A stretch of 64,000 bases of DNA from Prochlorococcus sp. AG-355-P16 (GTDB lineage Bacteria > Cyanobacteriota > Cyanobacteriia > PCC-6307 > Cyanobiaceae), in contig QCEQ01000003.1 of NCBI GenBank assembly GCA_003278525.1, forward strand, positions 62,001-126,000, written 5' to 3'. Positions 36,797 to 44,725 of the stretch are shown here, piece by piece (within the stretch, counting starts at the first letter, position 1; every line of letters starts with the position of its first letter). The translations under genes were made by a program, and so were the position numbers. The notes under the pieces are model-generated. The model made no database searches. It was not told the DNA's origin and saw only the letters and a list, made by a program, of their open reading frames with translations.

Positions 36797-38100
36797 TAGA
36801 GGGCCTGTTGCTTATGTTTTTCACTTATAACTTTCCTCATTTTTTCGTTCAGATATTCCATCTCAATATGGGTTGGATTTAATACAGATTTATACTTCCT
36901 CATCCCCCAATCGCCTTTAAGGATTTTCTTCTTCCAATACTCAAATATGGATACTAAACTATTTTGCTCTAACTCAACTCTTTCAACATTGATAAGGTTG
37001 TCATCCCAATGTTCTAATCCATAAGTTGATACATAACATCTCTTAGATTCTGTTAATTCCAATAGGCTCGTTAACTGACTATCAAACTTATCTTTTAACG
37101 ACCTAATAGTAATATCTTTCTTGTTATACCAAAGACAATATTCAACATAACTAACCAACTCTCTAAAGGATCTGTCTGCCTTGCTAGACCCTCTGAAAGA
37201 GAACTTAGATCTTTCTATACCTCTACGATCTAACCAATCTTTAATGCGATCAAAGTGAGGGTTCTGCATCCTCATAAAGTGCTTAGATTCAGTCTTACCA
37301 ATGAACTTGATATAACGATCTAATTGATCATATTGGCATTGTGGTTTTGTAGAACCATACAGCGACATTGAATACCAAAGTATGATGTTTCGCTTGTATC
37401 GTTCATTAAACCAATTCCTAATTTCATTACTCTGTGAAAGCAAAGCAAGGAGTTTACCACCTCTATATTTTGATCCAAATGGTTGAGTTGGAACTAATAC
37501 TTTGGCATTCATAATATGAGCATTCACGAAGTCGGGCATCAACTTTGCTTGACCAAGATATTCCTGAAGGGGCTTGTTGTTTAATACTCCTGAATCACAT
37601 CTAATCCAACCTAAAATATATTCATCATTAGGGATCTCACTTTCTTCTTTAATGAACTTAACTGTATCGTGATCGGCTGATTGAGTTACGACAAAATCAC
37701 TACATTGCCAACCACCATAGTTGATATGACTACTCGTGAGATCCAGTAGTTTCAGATATTCTGGTATCTTCTTTCTTGAATCATTCGGAGTTCCCACGAA
37801 ACGAATGTTTATACCAAGTGAGGCTAGGTCAATTTCACTACCCTTCTTGAATGAATGATCAATACCCTTCTTGATATATCCCTTCTTCTTCAGATCCTCA
37901 ATCTTCTGGAACTCCATTAAATCAAGAGCATTCTTAGAAGGTGCGAAGTATCCAAGCAAATAATTTGTGATGTATATGGTATCAGCGATATCCAAGACTA
38001 TGGGGTATCTCTTACGAGTATCAATCTCATCATTATCTGCTCTAATATAATTTGGATTTATTATCAATTTAGAAAAATAATTACACCTGTTAATTAACAT
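36796..38100 (-). CDS. unknown 434-residue protein, DUF4338/DruA-like layout in the middle
   Basis: No confident family. The centre (about residues 195-275) reads NAKVLVPTQPFGSKYRGGKL, then SNEIRNWFNERYKRNIILWYSMSLYG, QYDQLDRYIKFIGKT. This order (a strand with L-P, a GG-L-x-A-L helix, a W...Y-K segment, a strand, then a ...Y..IG.T tail) recalls DUF4338 proteins such as DruA of the Druantia anti-phage system, but the match is by eye and weak. It heads a leftward two-gene operon and diverges from the ribbon-helix-helix gene across a 76-bp control region. Confidence 0.4.
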   Translation of the reverse strand: MLINRCNYFSKLIINPNYIRADNDEIDTRKRYPIVLDIADTIYITNYLLGYFAPSKNALDLMEFQKIEDLKKKGYIKKGIDHSFKKGSEIDLASLGINIRFVGTPNDSRKKIPEYLKLLDLTSSHINYGGWQCSDFVVTQSADHDTVKFIKEESEIPNDEYILGWIRCDSGVLNNKPLQEYLGQAKLMPDFVNAHIMNAKVLVPTQPFGSKYRGGKLLALLSQSNEIRNWFNERYKRNIILWYSMSLYGSTKPQCQYDQLDRYIKFIGKTESKHFMRMQNPHFDRIKDWLDRRGIERSKFSFRGSSKADRSFRELVSYVEYCLWYNKKDITIRSLKDKFDSQLTSLLELTESKRCYVSTYGLEHWDDNLINVERVELEQNSLVSIFEYWKKKILKGDWGMRKYKSVLNPTHIEMEYLNEKMRKVISEKHKQQAL

Positions 38101-38108
38101 TTAAGCGA

Positions 38109-38177
38109 CCCTAATTAGGGAGTGCAAAAATTATATTATTTGTTAATCTAGTAACAGTTACCGCACAGTAACCGCAT
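38109..38177. promoter_or_regulatory. divergent control region with a perfect palindrome and GTTACCGC motifs
   Basis: Only 76 bp separate the divergent starts at 38100 and 38177. It holds a perfect 12-bp palindrome CCCTAATTAGGG (38109-38120), an AT-rich stretch suitable for -10 boxes, and AGTTACCGCAC (38156-38166) followed by the near copy AGTAACCGCAT (38167-38177). The second copy touches the TTG start of the ribbon-helix-helix gene, a natural place for autorepression. Confidence 0.6.
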
Positions 38178-38572
38178 TGGCAAAAAAACCTAACGAAGTT
38201 CACTTAACTTTTTGCATTGATGGGGTTGCAAGAGATCAATTCCAGACTCTATGCAAGACCTATAATGTATCTGCATCAACTGTATTGAGGGAGTGGGTTG
38301 AGGGTGCATTAAAGAGTGGTTCTATTGATAAAGAAAGAGCTCCTGAAGTTGCATCAACACAAACTCAAAGCATTAGTAATACTGACAAAAAGGTTATTGA
38401 AAATATATTGAGCAGGCTAGATGAAGTAGAACGAAATACTGCATATCTCAACGACAATCAAATGCAATTCATCAAAGAGGAAGTTCTAGGAGATGCTATG
38501 GGAACACTAAGGAATCGTATGGGAGTAGCAGAGAATCAGATCCAAGAACTAGGTGGTAACATAACTCGCTAA
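38177..38572 (+). CDS. ribbon-helix-helix-like DNA-binding protein with C-terminal coiled coil
   Basis: Protein of 131 residues. The N-terminal 50 (NEVHLTFCIDGVARDQFQTLCKTYNVSASTVLREWVEGAL) fit a ribbon-helix-helix: one strand, then two helices around the VSASTVLREWV turn. After an acidic linker, residues 75-125 form a long helix or coiled coil (NILSRLDEVERNTAYLNDNQMQFI). The start is TTG. It is a candidate regulator that binds the GCGGTAACT motifs which touch its own start; this is inference. Confidence 0.65.
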   Translation: MAKKPNEVHLTFCIDGVARDQFQTLCKTYNVSASTVLREWVEGALKSGSIDKERAPEVASTQTQSISNTDKKVIENILSRLDEVERNTAYLNDNQMQFIKEEVLGDAMGTLRNRMGVAENQIQELGGNITR

Positions 38573-38598
38573 TTAACAAACTTAGAGCTATACACTTA

Positions 38599-39957
38599 TC
38601 AGTTAATCAGTTCATCTTCTCCTTTATTCGGAACTTGAGTGTCTTTGAAGAATCCAAGTTCATCCATAGAGTATCTGGAACTCAATCTGTCGTAAGTCAT
38701 CTGTATCATTGCCATTGATGTTCCAACATTCTTGGCAACTTTGTTAACTGATATCCCTTGTAGCAACTGATAAGAGATGTGTGTTGACCTAAGTGAGTAA
38801 AGTGTATATCTTTGCTTGAAATCGCACTCTCTAACTACCAAGTTCCACATATCTCTAATATACGATTCGTGATATATTCTTCTCTTTCCATTAAGAAATG
38901 GATTCATTAGAACAAGATCATCCTTTTCAGGATTATGAACTGGTGGTAGTTCCTTTTCGTGTCTACGATTATGAAAATCTAATACCTTATCTCCACCCAA
39001 CAACTTTTCATTCATTAGGCTGATTTGCTTATTACGAATCTTGATACCTTTATTCAGATGATATTTAACATTTAAGAAGGTATTACCATTCATAACTGCT
39101 TCTCTTCTACCAGTTTTAGTGTCAGCATCAATCTGAATTATTGCTACAGGTTTACCATCTTTTCTTTTATCCATCTCTACATCCCCGAATCGGATTTTCC
39201 TTGCTTCGTGACCCCTAAATCCTCCTCCATACATAAACCTCACATAGTTGATAAACCATCTTCTACGCCAAGTTTCATATTCATTTTCATATCCCTGATC
39301 AAACTTATAAAGAACATCCTTAAAGGCCTGCCAATCATTAGGTAAAAACGCAGGATTTGCCTCATCTCTAAACTTTGTTCTGTTCTTGATTCTTTGGATT
39401 ACTGGTTTATGGATAGGGTCAAGATGATTATTGTTTACCATCCAAGTGAACATCACATTCAGAGTGGATATGTCGGTGTTTATGGTAGTAGGAGATAGAC
39501 CCTTACAAGCATTTGCCCATCTACCTCTTTGCGTTTTATCTAATTGGAATCCAGCATAATCATCAAAACTATTTTTCCTAATATCTTTGATGTTGCTTAG
39601 ATTTTTATATTTCAGATATGGTAGGTATCTTTGTTCAATTCTTTGACCATATAATTTTGCAGTTAGTGCTTTAGTTTGACCTCGCTCAACATCTTTATGT
39701 TTCGCCTCCATATACTTTTCAAATATCCTTGCGATAGTCATTGTTGATTTACTTGAACGAGGAGGTTCAGATACAACTTTCACATATGCCTTAATTGCAT
39801 TCTTGCGGGCTTGTTCAATATCATCAGTATTAAGTGAAATATTGGTATATTTTTTACCTCCTCTATACACTTTTAGGTTGAAATATTTTCTATCTTTGTA
39901 TTTGCAAATGGTTGCCTCTCCATTAAGTGTTGATTCTTGATATTCAAGAGCAGGCAT
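38599..39957 (-). CDS. tyrosine recombinase/integrase of the element
   Basis: Integrase of 452 residues, reading leftwards away from the right end. An N-terminal arm-binding part is followed by a SAM-like core-binding domain (about residues 65-180, ending TDISTLNVMFTWMVNNNHLD). The catalytic domain has RFMYGGGFRGHEARKIRFGDVEM (catalytic Arg region), LYSLRSTHISYQLLQG (the RxxH pair) and MIQMTYDRL, which carries the nucleophilic tyrosine. It sits beside the right repeat, the usual place for an integrase. It is unlike the integrase fragment near tRNA-Thr. Confidence 0.92.
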   Translation of the reverse strand: MPALEYQESTLNGEATICKYKDRKYFNLKVYRGGKKYTNISLNTDDIEQARKNAIKAYVKVVSEPPRSSKSTMTIARIFEKYMEAKHKDVERGQTKALTAKLYGQRIEQRYLPYLKYKNLSNIKDIRKNSFDDYAGFQLDKTQRGRWANACKGLSPTTINTDISTLNVMFTWMVNNNHLDPIHKPVIQRIKNRTKFRDEANPAFLPNDWQAFKDVLYKFDQGYENEYETWRRRWFINYVRFMYGGGFRGHEARKIRFGDVEMDKRKDGKPVAIIQIDADTKTGRREAVMNGNTFLNVKYHLNKGIKIRNKQISLMNEKLLGGDKVLDFHNRRHEKELPPVHNPEKDDLVLMNPFLNGKRRIYHESYIRDMWNLVVRECDFKQRYTLYSLRSTHISYQLLQGISVNKVAKNVGTSMAMIQMTYDRLSSRYSMDELGFFKDTQVPNKGEDELIN

Positions 39958-39978
39958 AACAACGAAATGTCTGAATCT

Positions 39979-40174
39979 CTGTCTAACTTACGAACAAAGA
40001 TCCATTATGGTAACTAATTCTATTATACTCTATTTTTACTGTCTAACTACTGTCTAACCACCACTTTCGTTGCTGTCACTACACTATGGATACTTCGTGA
40101 GACATAGGAAATTAGTTATAGCAATGGTTTTCAAGGACTGTCTACCAAAGTGTCTTCTATTTATAAGGTTAGAC
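39979..40174. repeat. repeated ACTGTCTAAC words, candidate integrase arm sites
   Basis: CTGTCTAAC at 39979-39987, ACTGTCTAAC at 40038-40047 and again at 40049-40058, ACTGTCTACC at 40137-40146, and the inverted GTTAGAC at 40168-40174. The left end has the same word twice (32534-32542 and 32546-32554). Short direct repeats at fixed distances from a core are what arm-type integrase sites look like. The segment also carries the integrase promoter. Confidence 0.6.
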
Positions 40175-40250
40175 GCCTTTCAAACACTTGTTATTATTAT
40201 ACGAAATCATGTTCTTAGTGGAAACTCTTAAAACTTAAGAAAGTAATAAT
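40140..40250 (+). repeat. right copy of the 111-bp imperfect direct repeat (putative attR)
   Basis: Matches 32536-32646 at constant offset 7604. The identical 16-bp core TTAAGAAAGTAATAAT is at 40235-40250. Similarity stops abruptly after it on the right. The minus-strand TATAAT box is preserved (complement of 40195-40201). The two copies differ by about a quarter over the last 56 bp, so this is not a recent perfect duplication. Confidence 0.7.
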
Positions 40251-40324
40251 TTAGATCGATTAGAATTTAAAACTTTTCGAAATTAAGATTTACTTATATT
40301 TTTCAAAAATACTAAATCTTCGCT

Positions 40325-40768
40325 TTAATTATTATCTATAGATTGAATAACCCCATCTTTAACCGTAATCGAGACTTGCATTTTTTCAATAAGATTGTCT
40401 CCCACAGTGACATCACAGAAACTATCCACTTGCCCTTGATCAACAATTTCGTCCATTTTTAATTCGCGAACTTGACTCTGTTGTTGAAGTAGATTTCTTT
40501 TTTGTTCTTCAATTTCATTTCGTTTTGCTGCGACTTGTTGTTGCACCTGACTAACCTGTTCTTGAACCCTTGGATCTAAAGGATTAACCGATTGAGATCT
40601 AATATTATTTACTATTTGCTGCCCCTCTTGCTCCAGTTGTGATAATTGCTGATCAATGTTTGAAATTGCTTTACTTAATTCTTTTTCAGCATCTTCCTTC
40701 CAAGTTGGCGTAACTACAGCTTTAATAGCTATTGAGCGCTTTATAGATATTGAGTTTTTTGTTTCCAT
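40325..40768 (-). CDS. YlqD family protein
   Basis: Protein of 147 residues: an N-terminal strand region ISIKRSIAIKAVVTPTWKEDAEKELSKAI, a long coiled coil of about 80 residues rich in Gln and Glu, then VDSFCDVTVGDNLIEKMQVSITVKDGVIQSID. This is the YlqD pattern. The function is unknown. It is the first core gene to the right of the element. Confidence 0.85.
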   Translation of the reverse strand: METKNSISIKRSIAIKAVVTPTWKEDAEKELSKAISNIDQQLSQLEQEGQQIVNNIRSQSVNPLDPRVQEQVSQVQQQVAAKRNEIEEQKRNLLQQQSQVRELKMDEIVDQGQVDSFCDVTVGDNLIEKMQVSITVKDGVIQSIDNN

Positions 40769-40806
40769 AAAAAATTAAATTACCTATTCAATATAGATAG
40801 AACAAA

Positions 40807-42750
40807 TCAAATTTTCTTACTAAATTTGTTTTCATACATATTTTCTATTTGTAATGAATACTTTTTTTCTATTTCTTTTCTTTTTTGTTTAAGAGTTTGT
40901 GTTAATAACCCATTTTCTAAAGTAAAGGCATCAACAAAATAACAATCTAATATTTGTTCTTCTGATCTTGCTCCTAATCGACTTTTAAGCAAATTGTTAA
41001 TTTGTGATTTAAAAAATGTACCAATTTTCTTATTCAGGTTTAATTTTGAAAGGTCTTCTTCCAAAAACTTGCTTTTAACCAATTCGACATTAGGAACTAC
41101 AAGGGCTGTTAAACATTTCTTATCTTGTCCTACTAATTGAATCTGATTAATAAATTCAGAACTAAGAATTTCAGTCTCTAGCGGATTCGGTTCTATATTT
41201 TCACCACTTGATAGCACTATTGTATCCTTAGCTCTTCCCGTTATAAAGAGAGAACCATTTGGTATTAGAAAACCTAAATCACCAGTATCAAACCAACCAT
41301 CCTTGGATAAAACATCTTTTGTAGCTATTTCATTATTAAGATAACCTTTCATTACTTGCGGCCCCCTAACAAGAATTTTCCCAACTTCTCTGAACTTCAG
41401 AATCTTTTTTTTATCATCATTCACTATTTTGATTTCAGTAAATGAAAGAGGCTGCCCAGATGATCCTCTAACATTTAATTCTCTTCTCCTACAAGTTAAT
41501 ACTGGACTAGTTTCTGTGAGTCCATATCCCACCAAAACATCTACACCTAAAGATTCAAAAAAAAGATCTACATGTTCTGGCAAGGCACCTCCACCATTAA
41601 TGGGAAATTTCAGTTTTTCTCCGCATAGTTGTCTAAGAATATTCGGCCATAAAAAAATAATGGACAATTTATGTAAAGGATATCGGCTAATAACAGAACC
41701 CAGTAAGGGGATTTTTGATTTAAAAGTTATTTGATTTATATCTATATTTCTTATCTTTCTAAGACTTCTTTTGAAAACCGAACTATTACTTATCAAAAAC
41801 TTAATAAGTTTTTGTTTTTTAGAAGGCATTTTTTTCAAAGCCTGAAAAAAACCATCATGTATTGCTTCCCATAGTCTCGGTACAGTAGCCATGACAACAG
41901 GTTTTATTTGTGTAATATCATCTTTTAGAAATTTTGGAATTGTATAGTATTGAGAACAACCGCATGAAAAAAAGAAGTATTCAGCACTTCTCTCATAAGA
42001 ATGCCAGATAGGCAAAACGCTTAATACAGAGGTCCCTGGTTCTGGATCAGCGATATAGGCTAAATTAATTATTTGATGTAAAAAATTTGCATGCGTCAAA
42101 GGCACACCTTTAGGTTTTCCGGTCGTACCAGAAGTGTAAAGAATCGTAGCGACGTCATCAATTTCTGGATTAAATTTTTCTAGATTATTATTTTGTGAAT
42201 TTTCTTTTTCTACTGAACTTATGAATGTACTCCAACTTATTAAACTTTCAAATTCTTCATCTTCTAAATTGATTATAAATTTCAGTCTTTTTTTTAATTC
42301 TTCTTTGTTGTTTAACTTTAGCCAAACCTCCTTAGATTGAACTATTAGTCCTACTGAATTAGAGTGCCCAATAATATAGTCTAATTCTACTGAAGGAGAA
42401 TTAATACCTCTCACTGCATTTATAGCTCCTAAACGCATTAAGCCTTGATCTACTGCTAACCATCTTGGAGAATTTTCAGATATTACAGTAACCACATCCC
42501 CCTTTTTTAAACCATAATTTTTAAATGAACAAGAGACTTTTGTTATTAAATCAGCCAGCTCAGAATAAGAAAATTTTTCTTTGTATTTCCCTCTTAAATC
42601 GCAAACAGCTAAAGTATCACCACATTTAAATTTTAATTTTTCCCAAATTTGATCTATATGATCAAGGTTCTTAATAAAATCTCTATTGTTGGCAAATTTA
42701 TTTTTTTTAGAAAGAGGTTTGGCTGCAGGCCAATACGCTAAATCACCCAT
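40807..42750 (-). CDS. AMP-forming long-chain acyl-ACP/acyl-CoA synthetase
   Basis: Adenylate-forming enzyme of 647 residues. The ATP loop is ILYTSGTTGKPKGVPLTHAN, followed by LVGYGLTETSPVLTCRR and GWFDTGDLGFLIPNGSLFITGRAKDTIVLSSGENIEP. In cyanobacteria the single enzyme of this type acts as acyl-ACP synthetase that recycles free fatty acids; that assignment is by family. It lies between ylqD and lipB on the same strand. Confidence 0.92.
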   Translation of the reverse strand: MGDLAYWPAAKPLSKKNKFANNRDFIKNLDHIDQIWEKLKFKCGDTLAVCDLRGKYKEKFSYSELADLITKVSCSFKNYGLKKGDVVTVISENSPRWLAVDQGLMRLGAINAVRGINSPSVELDYIIGHSNSVGLIVQSKEVWLKLNNKEELKKRLKFIINLEDEEFESLISWSTFISSVEKENSQNNNLEKFNPEIDDVATILYTSGTTGKPKGVPLTHANFLHQIINLAYIADPEPGTSVLSVLPIWHSYERSAEYFFFSCGCSQYYTIPKFLKDDITQIKPVVMATVPRLWEAIHDGFFQALKKMPSKKQKLIKFLISNSSVFKRSLRKIRNIDINQITFKSKIPLLGSVISRYPLHKLSIIFLWPNILRQLCGEKLKFPINGGGALPEHVDLFFESLGVDVLVGYGLTETSPVLTCRRRELNVRGSSGQPLSFTEIKIVNDDKKKILKFREVGKILVRGPQVMKGYLNNEIATKDVLSKDGWFDTGDLGFLIPNGSLFITGRAKDTIVLSSGENIEPNPLETEILSSEFINQIQLVGQDKKCLTALVVPNVELVKSKFLEEDLSKLNLNKKIGTFFKSQINNLLKSRLGARSEEQILDCYFVDAFTLENGLLTQTLKQKRKEIEKKYSLQIENMYENKFSKKI

Positions 42751-42777
42751 ATTAAATTGATTTTGAAATTTTAATTT

Positions 42778-43428
42778 CTATTTTGATATAAAATCAAAAT
42801 TAAATTCTTCCTCGATGGTTTTTTTAACAATTCTCTTGACTTCTTGAATATTTAAATTTTTGTTGTAATCAATCATATTTGTCATAAGACAATTTTCTAT
42901 TCCGCAAGGAACAATCTTATTAAAGTTTTCTAATTCGCAGTCAATATTGATTGAAAATCCATTTATCGTAATCCATCTTTTACACCCAATTCCAATTGAT
43001 GCGATTTTCTTATTTCCTATCCAAACACCAGTAAACCCTTTTCTAGAGTGACAATCTATATTAAAAGCTCCAAGGATTTTTATAATAATTTCCTCAATTT
43101 TTCTTAAGTACCAATTTAAATCTTTATTAAAATTTTTCAAATCTAACACCAAATACGTTACTAATTGTCCTGGCATATGACAAGTTACCTCACCACCTCT
43201 ATCAATCTTAAAAACATCATACTTAGTATCATTTAGCGAAAATAGTAAATTATCGTAATTAGATCCTCTCCCCAATGTATAACAGAGTTGATGCTCCCCT
43301 ATCCAAATAAAATCAGGGTTAGAATTATCTAAAATCAATGCATCCTGATATTCTTTTTGTAATTTATAAACATCATTAAAAGAAGAAATATTATCAGGTT
43401 GTTTAATTATTGCTGTTCTATTATCCAT
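42778..43428 (-). CDS. lipB: octanoyl-[ACP]:protein transferase
   Basis: Transfers octanoyl from ACP to lipoyl domains, e.g. of the PdhC E2 encoded in this window, before LipA adds sulfur. Motifs: [36 protein letters not shown], and [23 protein letters not shown] with the catalytic Lys. The catalytic Cys is in [11 protein letters not shown]. Length 216. It diverges from hpf. Confidence 0.95.
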   Translation of the reverse strand: MDNRTAIIKQPDNISSFNDVYKLQKEYQDALILDNSNPDFIWIGEHQLCYTLGRGSNYDNLLFSLNDTKYDVFKIDRGGEVTCHMPGQLVTYLVLDLKNFNKDLNWYLRKIEEIIIKILGAFNIDCHSRKGFTGVWIGNKKIASIGIGCKRWITINGFSINIDCELENFNKIVPCGIENCLMTNMIDYNKNLNIQEVKRIVKKTIEEEFNFDFISK

Positions 43429-43472
43429 ATTTAAGTAGATTTAGAAAGTAAGTAAATATTTTTAGATTTGTT

Positions 43473-44057
43473 ATGAAAATTTTAATCCATGGAAAGAATC
43501 TTGAGCTCACTGGAGCATTAAAAGAATATACTGAGGCAAAGATAGAAAAAGCAACACATCACTATAAGGATATCGTTAAAGAAGCTGACATACATCTTTC
43601 AATTGAAAAGAATCCAAGAGTCTCATTCCAAACTGCAGAAGTTACTATTTTTGCAAATGGTACCGTAATTAGAGCTGAAGAAAAAACTGAAAATCTATAC
43701 TCAAGCATTGATTTAGTTTCAAATAAACTTTGTAGAAAATTACGCAAATACAAAGAAAGAAACAATAAAACAATTCATAATAAACAATTTAAAAATAAAG
43801 ATTCTTTACCAATTGAAAGTATGGAATCAAATTTTTTAGATAAAGCTTTTTTTAAAGAAGGAACTGAAGCAAGTCTGCCTGAGCCATCTATAAAAAATAA
43901 ATACTTTGAAATGACTCCAATTTCATCAGACGACGCAAGAAAACAATTAGATCTAATTGATCATGATTTTTATGTTTTTCGCAACAAGAAAAATAATGAA
44001 CTTCAAGTTATATATAAAAGGAATCATGGAGGTTATGGACTGATTCAATCTAAATAA
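43473..44057 (+). CDS. hpf: ribosome hibernation-promoting factor, long form
   Basis: Ribosome-associated protein (cyanobacterial LrtA, light-repressed transcript protein) that dimerises 70S ribosomes in the dark or in stationary phase. The N-terminal domain, residues 1-100, begins MKILIHGKNLELTGALKEYTEAKIEKATHHY. The C-terminal dimerisation domain reads FEMTPISSDDARKQLDLIDHDFYVFRNKKNNELQVIYKRNHGGYGLI. Length 194 is the long form. Confidence 0.94.
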   Translation: MKILIHGKNLELTGALKEYTEAKIEKATHHYKDIVKEADIHLSIEKNPRVSFQTAEVTIFANGTVIRAEEKTENLYSSIDLVSNKLCRKLRKYKERNNKTIHNKQFKNKDSLPIESMESNFLDKAFFKEGTEASLPEPSIKNKYFEMTPISSDDARKQLDLIDHDFYVFRNKKNNELQVIYKRNHGGYGLIQSK

Positions 44058-44065
44058 AATTTTAA

Positions 44066-44725
44066 ATGCCCAATATTGAATATGAATTAAACGAGAAAAT
44101 TCATGCGATTATTATTAACCCTTATCTATCATGGGAAGATTTCTGCGTGAATTGCGATTTAATAAGAAAATACAATATCAAAAATATTTCTACTTCACTA
44201 AATTATTTAACTGATCTTAAAAACTGTTTGGGTAATTACAGTGCGGATATAAACGCACTTATTTCTTATCCTTTAGCAGATTTACCAGTTTCATTTATTG
44301 AAGAATTAGTTTGTTTTGCAAAAGATAAGGGTGCAAAAGGAATTGAATATATCCCAAACTTTATCAATTTATCCAAAAGAAATTTAGAAACTTTCGCTGC
44401 TGAAATTGAGCAAGTTAAATTATCTGGATTACCAGTTTCAATAATCATAAATAAATCAAAACTTAAAGAAGAAGTTTTTATTAATGCGATAGAAGTATGT
44501 TTGGAATTAGGAATAAAAAATTTTCAATTTGGGGACGGGTTTGGTTCTCCTCTCACATCTTATGATGTCGCCGACATCCTAAAAATAACAGGCTCACAAA
44601 ATCAAATCAAAGTTGTAGGCGGAATAAAAAAACTGACGCAAGTAATTGATTTGTTTGATAATGGAATTAGTTGCGTGGGAACTTCCAATTTTTGTGAAAT
44701 TTTTGAAGAAGTAAACGTTATTTAA
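44066..44725 (+). CDS. deoxyribose-phosphate aldolase (DeoC)-like protein, key lysine missing
   Basis: TIM-barrel protein of 219 residues similar in layout to DeoC: SYPLADLPVSFIEEL, DKGAKGIEYIPNF and the final IKVVGGIKKLTQVIDLF. The third motif keeps the second active-site lysine. The Schiff-base lysine expected in a F-I-K-T-S-T-G strand is absent: the strand reads NFQFGDGFGSPLTSYDV. The first aspartate (VDVV) is a Glu here (IEYI). It may not catalyse the classic reaction. It is 8 bp after hpf and directly abuts recO. Confidence 0.7.
   Translation: MPNIEYELNEKIHAIIINPYLSWEDFCVNCDLIRKYNIKNISTSLNYLTDLKNCLGNYSADINALISYPLADLPVSFIEELVCFAKDKGAKGIEYIPNFINLSKRNLETFAAEIEQVKLSGLPVSIIINKSKLKEEVFINAIEVCLELGIKNFQFGDGFGSPLTSYDVADILKITGSQNQIKVVGGIKKLTQVIDLFDNGISCVGTSNFCEIFEEVNVI

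Larger units (their letters stand above)
32631..40250. mobile_element. integrated element between pdhC and ylqD (satellite/tycheposon-like)
   Basis: The insertion is bounded by the identical 16-bp cores at 32631-32646 and 40235-40250, the ends of a longer imperfect repeat. It carries a serine recombinase, a tyrosine integrase beside the right end, several small phage-like ORFs, a possible HUH Rep, a two-gene operon of unknown function, a ribbon-helix-helix-like protein and repeated regulatory motifs. Flanking genes are ordinary core genes, normally expected to be neighbours. No capsid, terminase or conjugation genes are seen. The class name is inference; the boundary could differ by some tens of bases. 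Confidence 0.75.

Noticed and set aside
36419-38100. Firm assignment of the pair to the Druantia defence system
   Set aside because: Only DruA-like layout is seen by eye; no DruE helicase or other Druantia genes are present.
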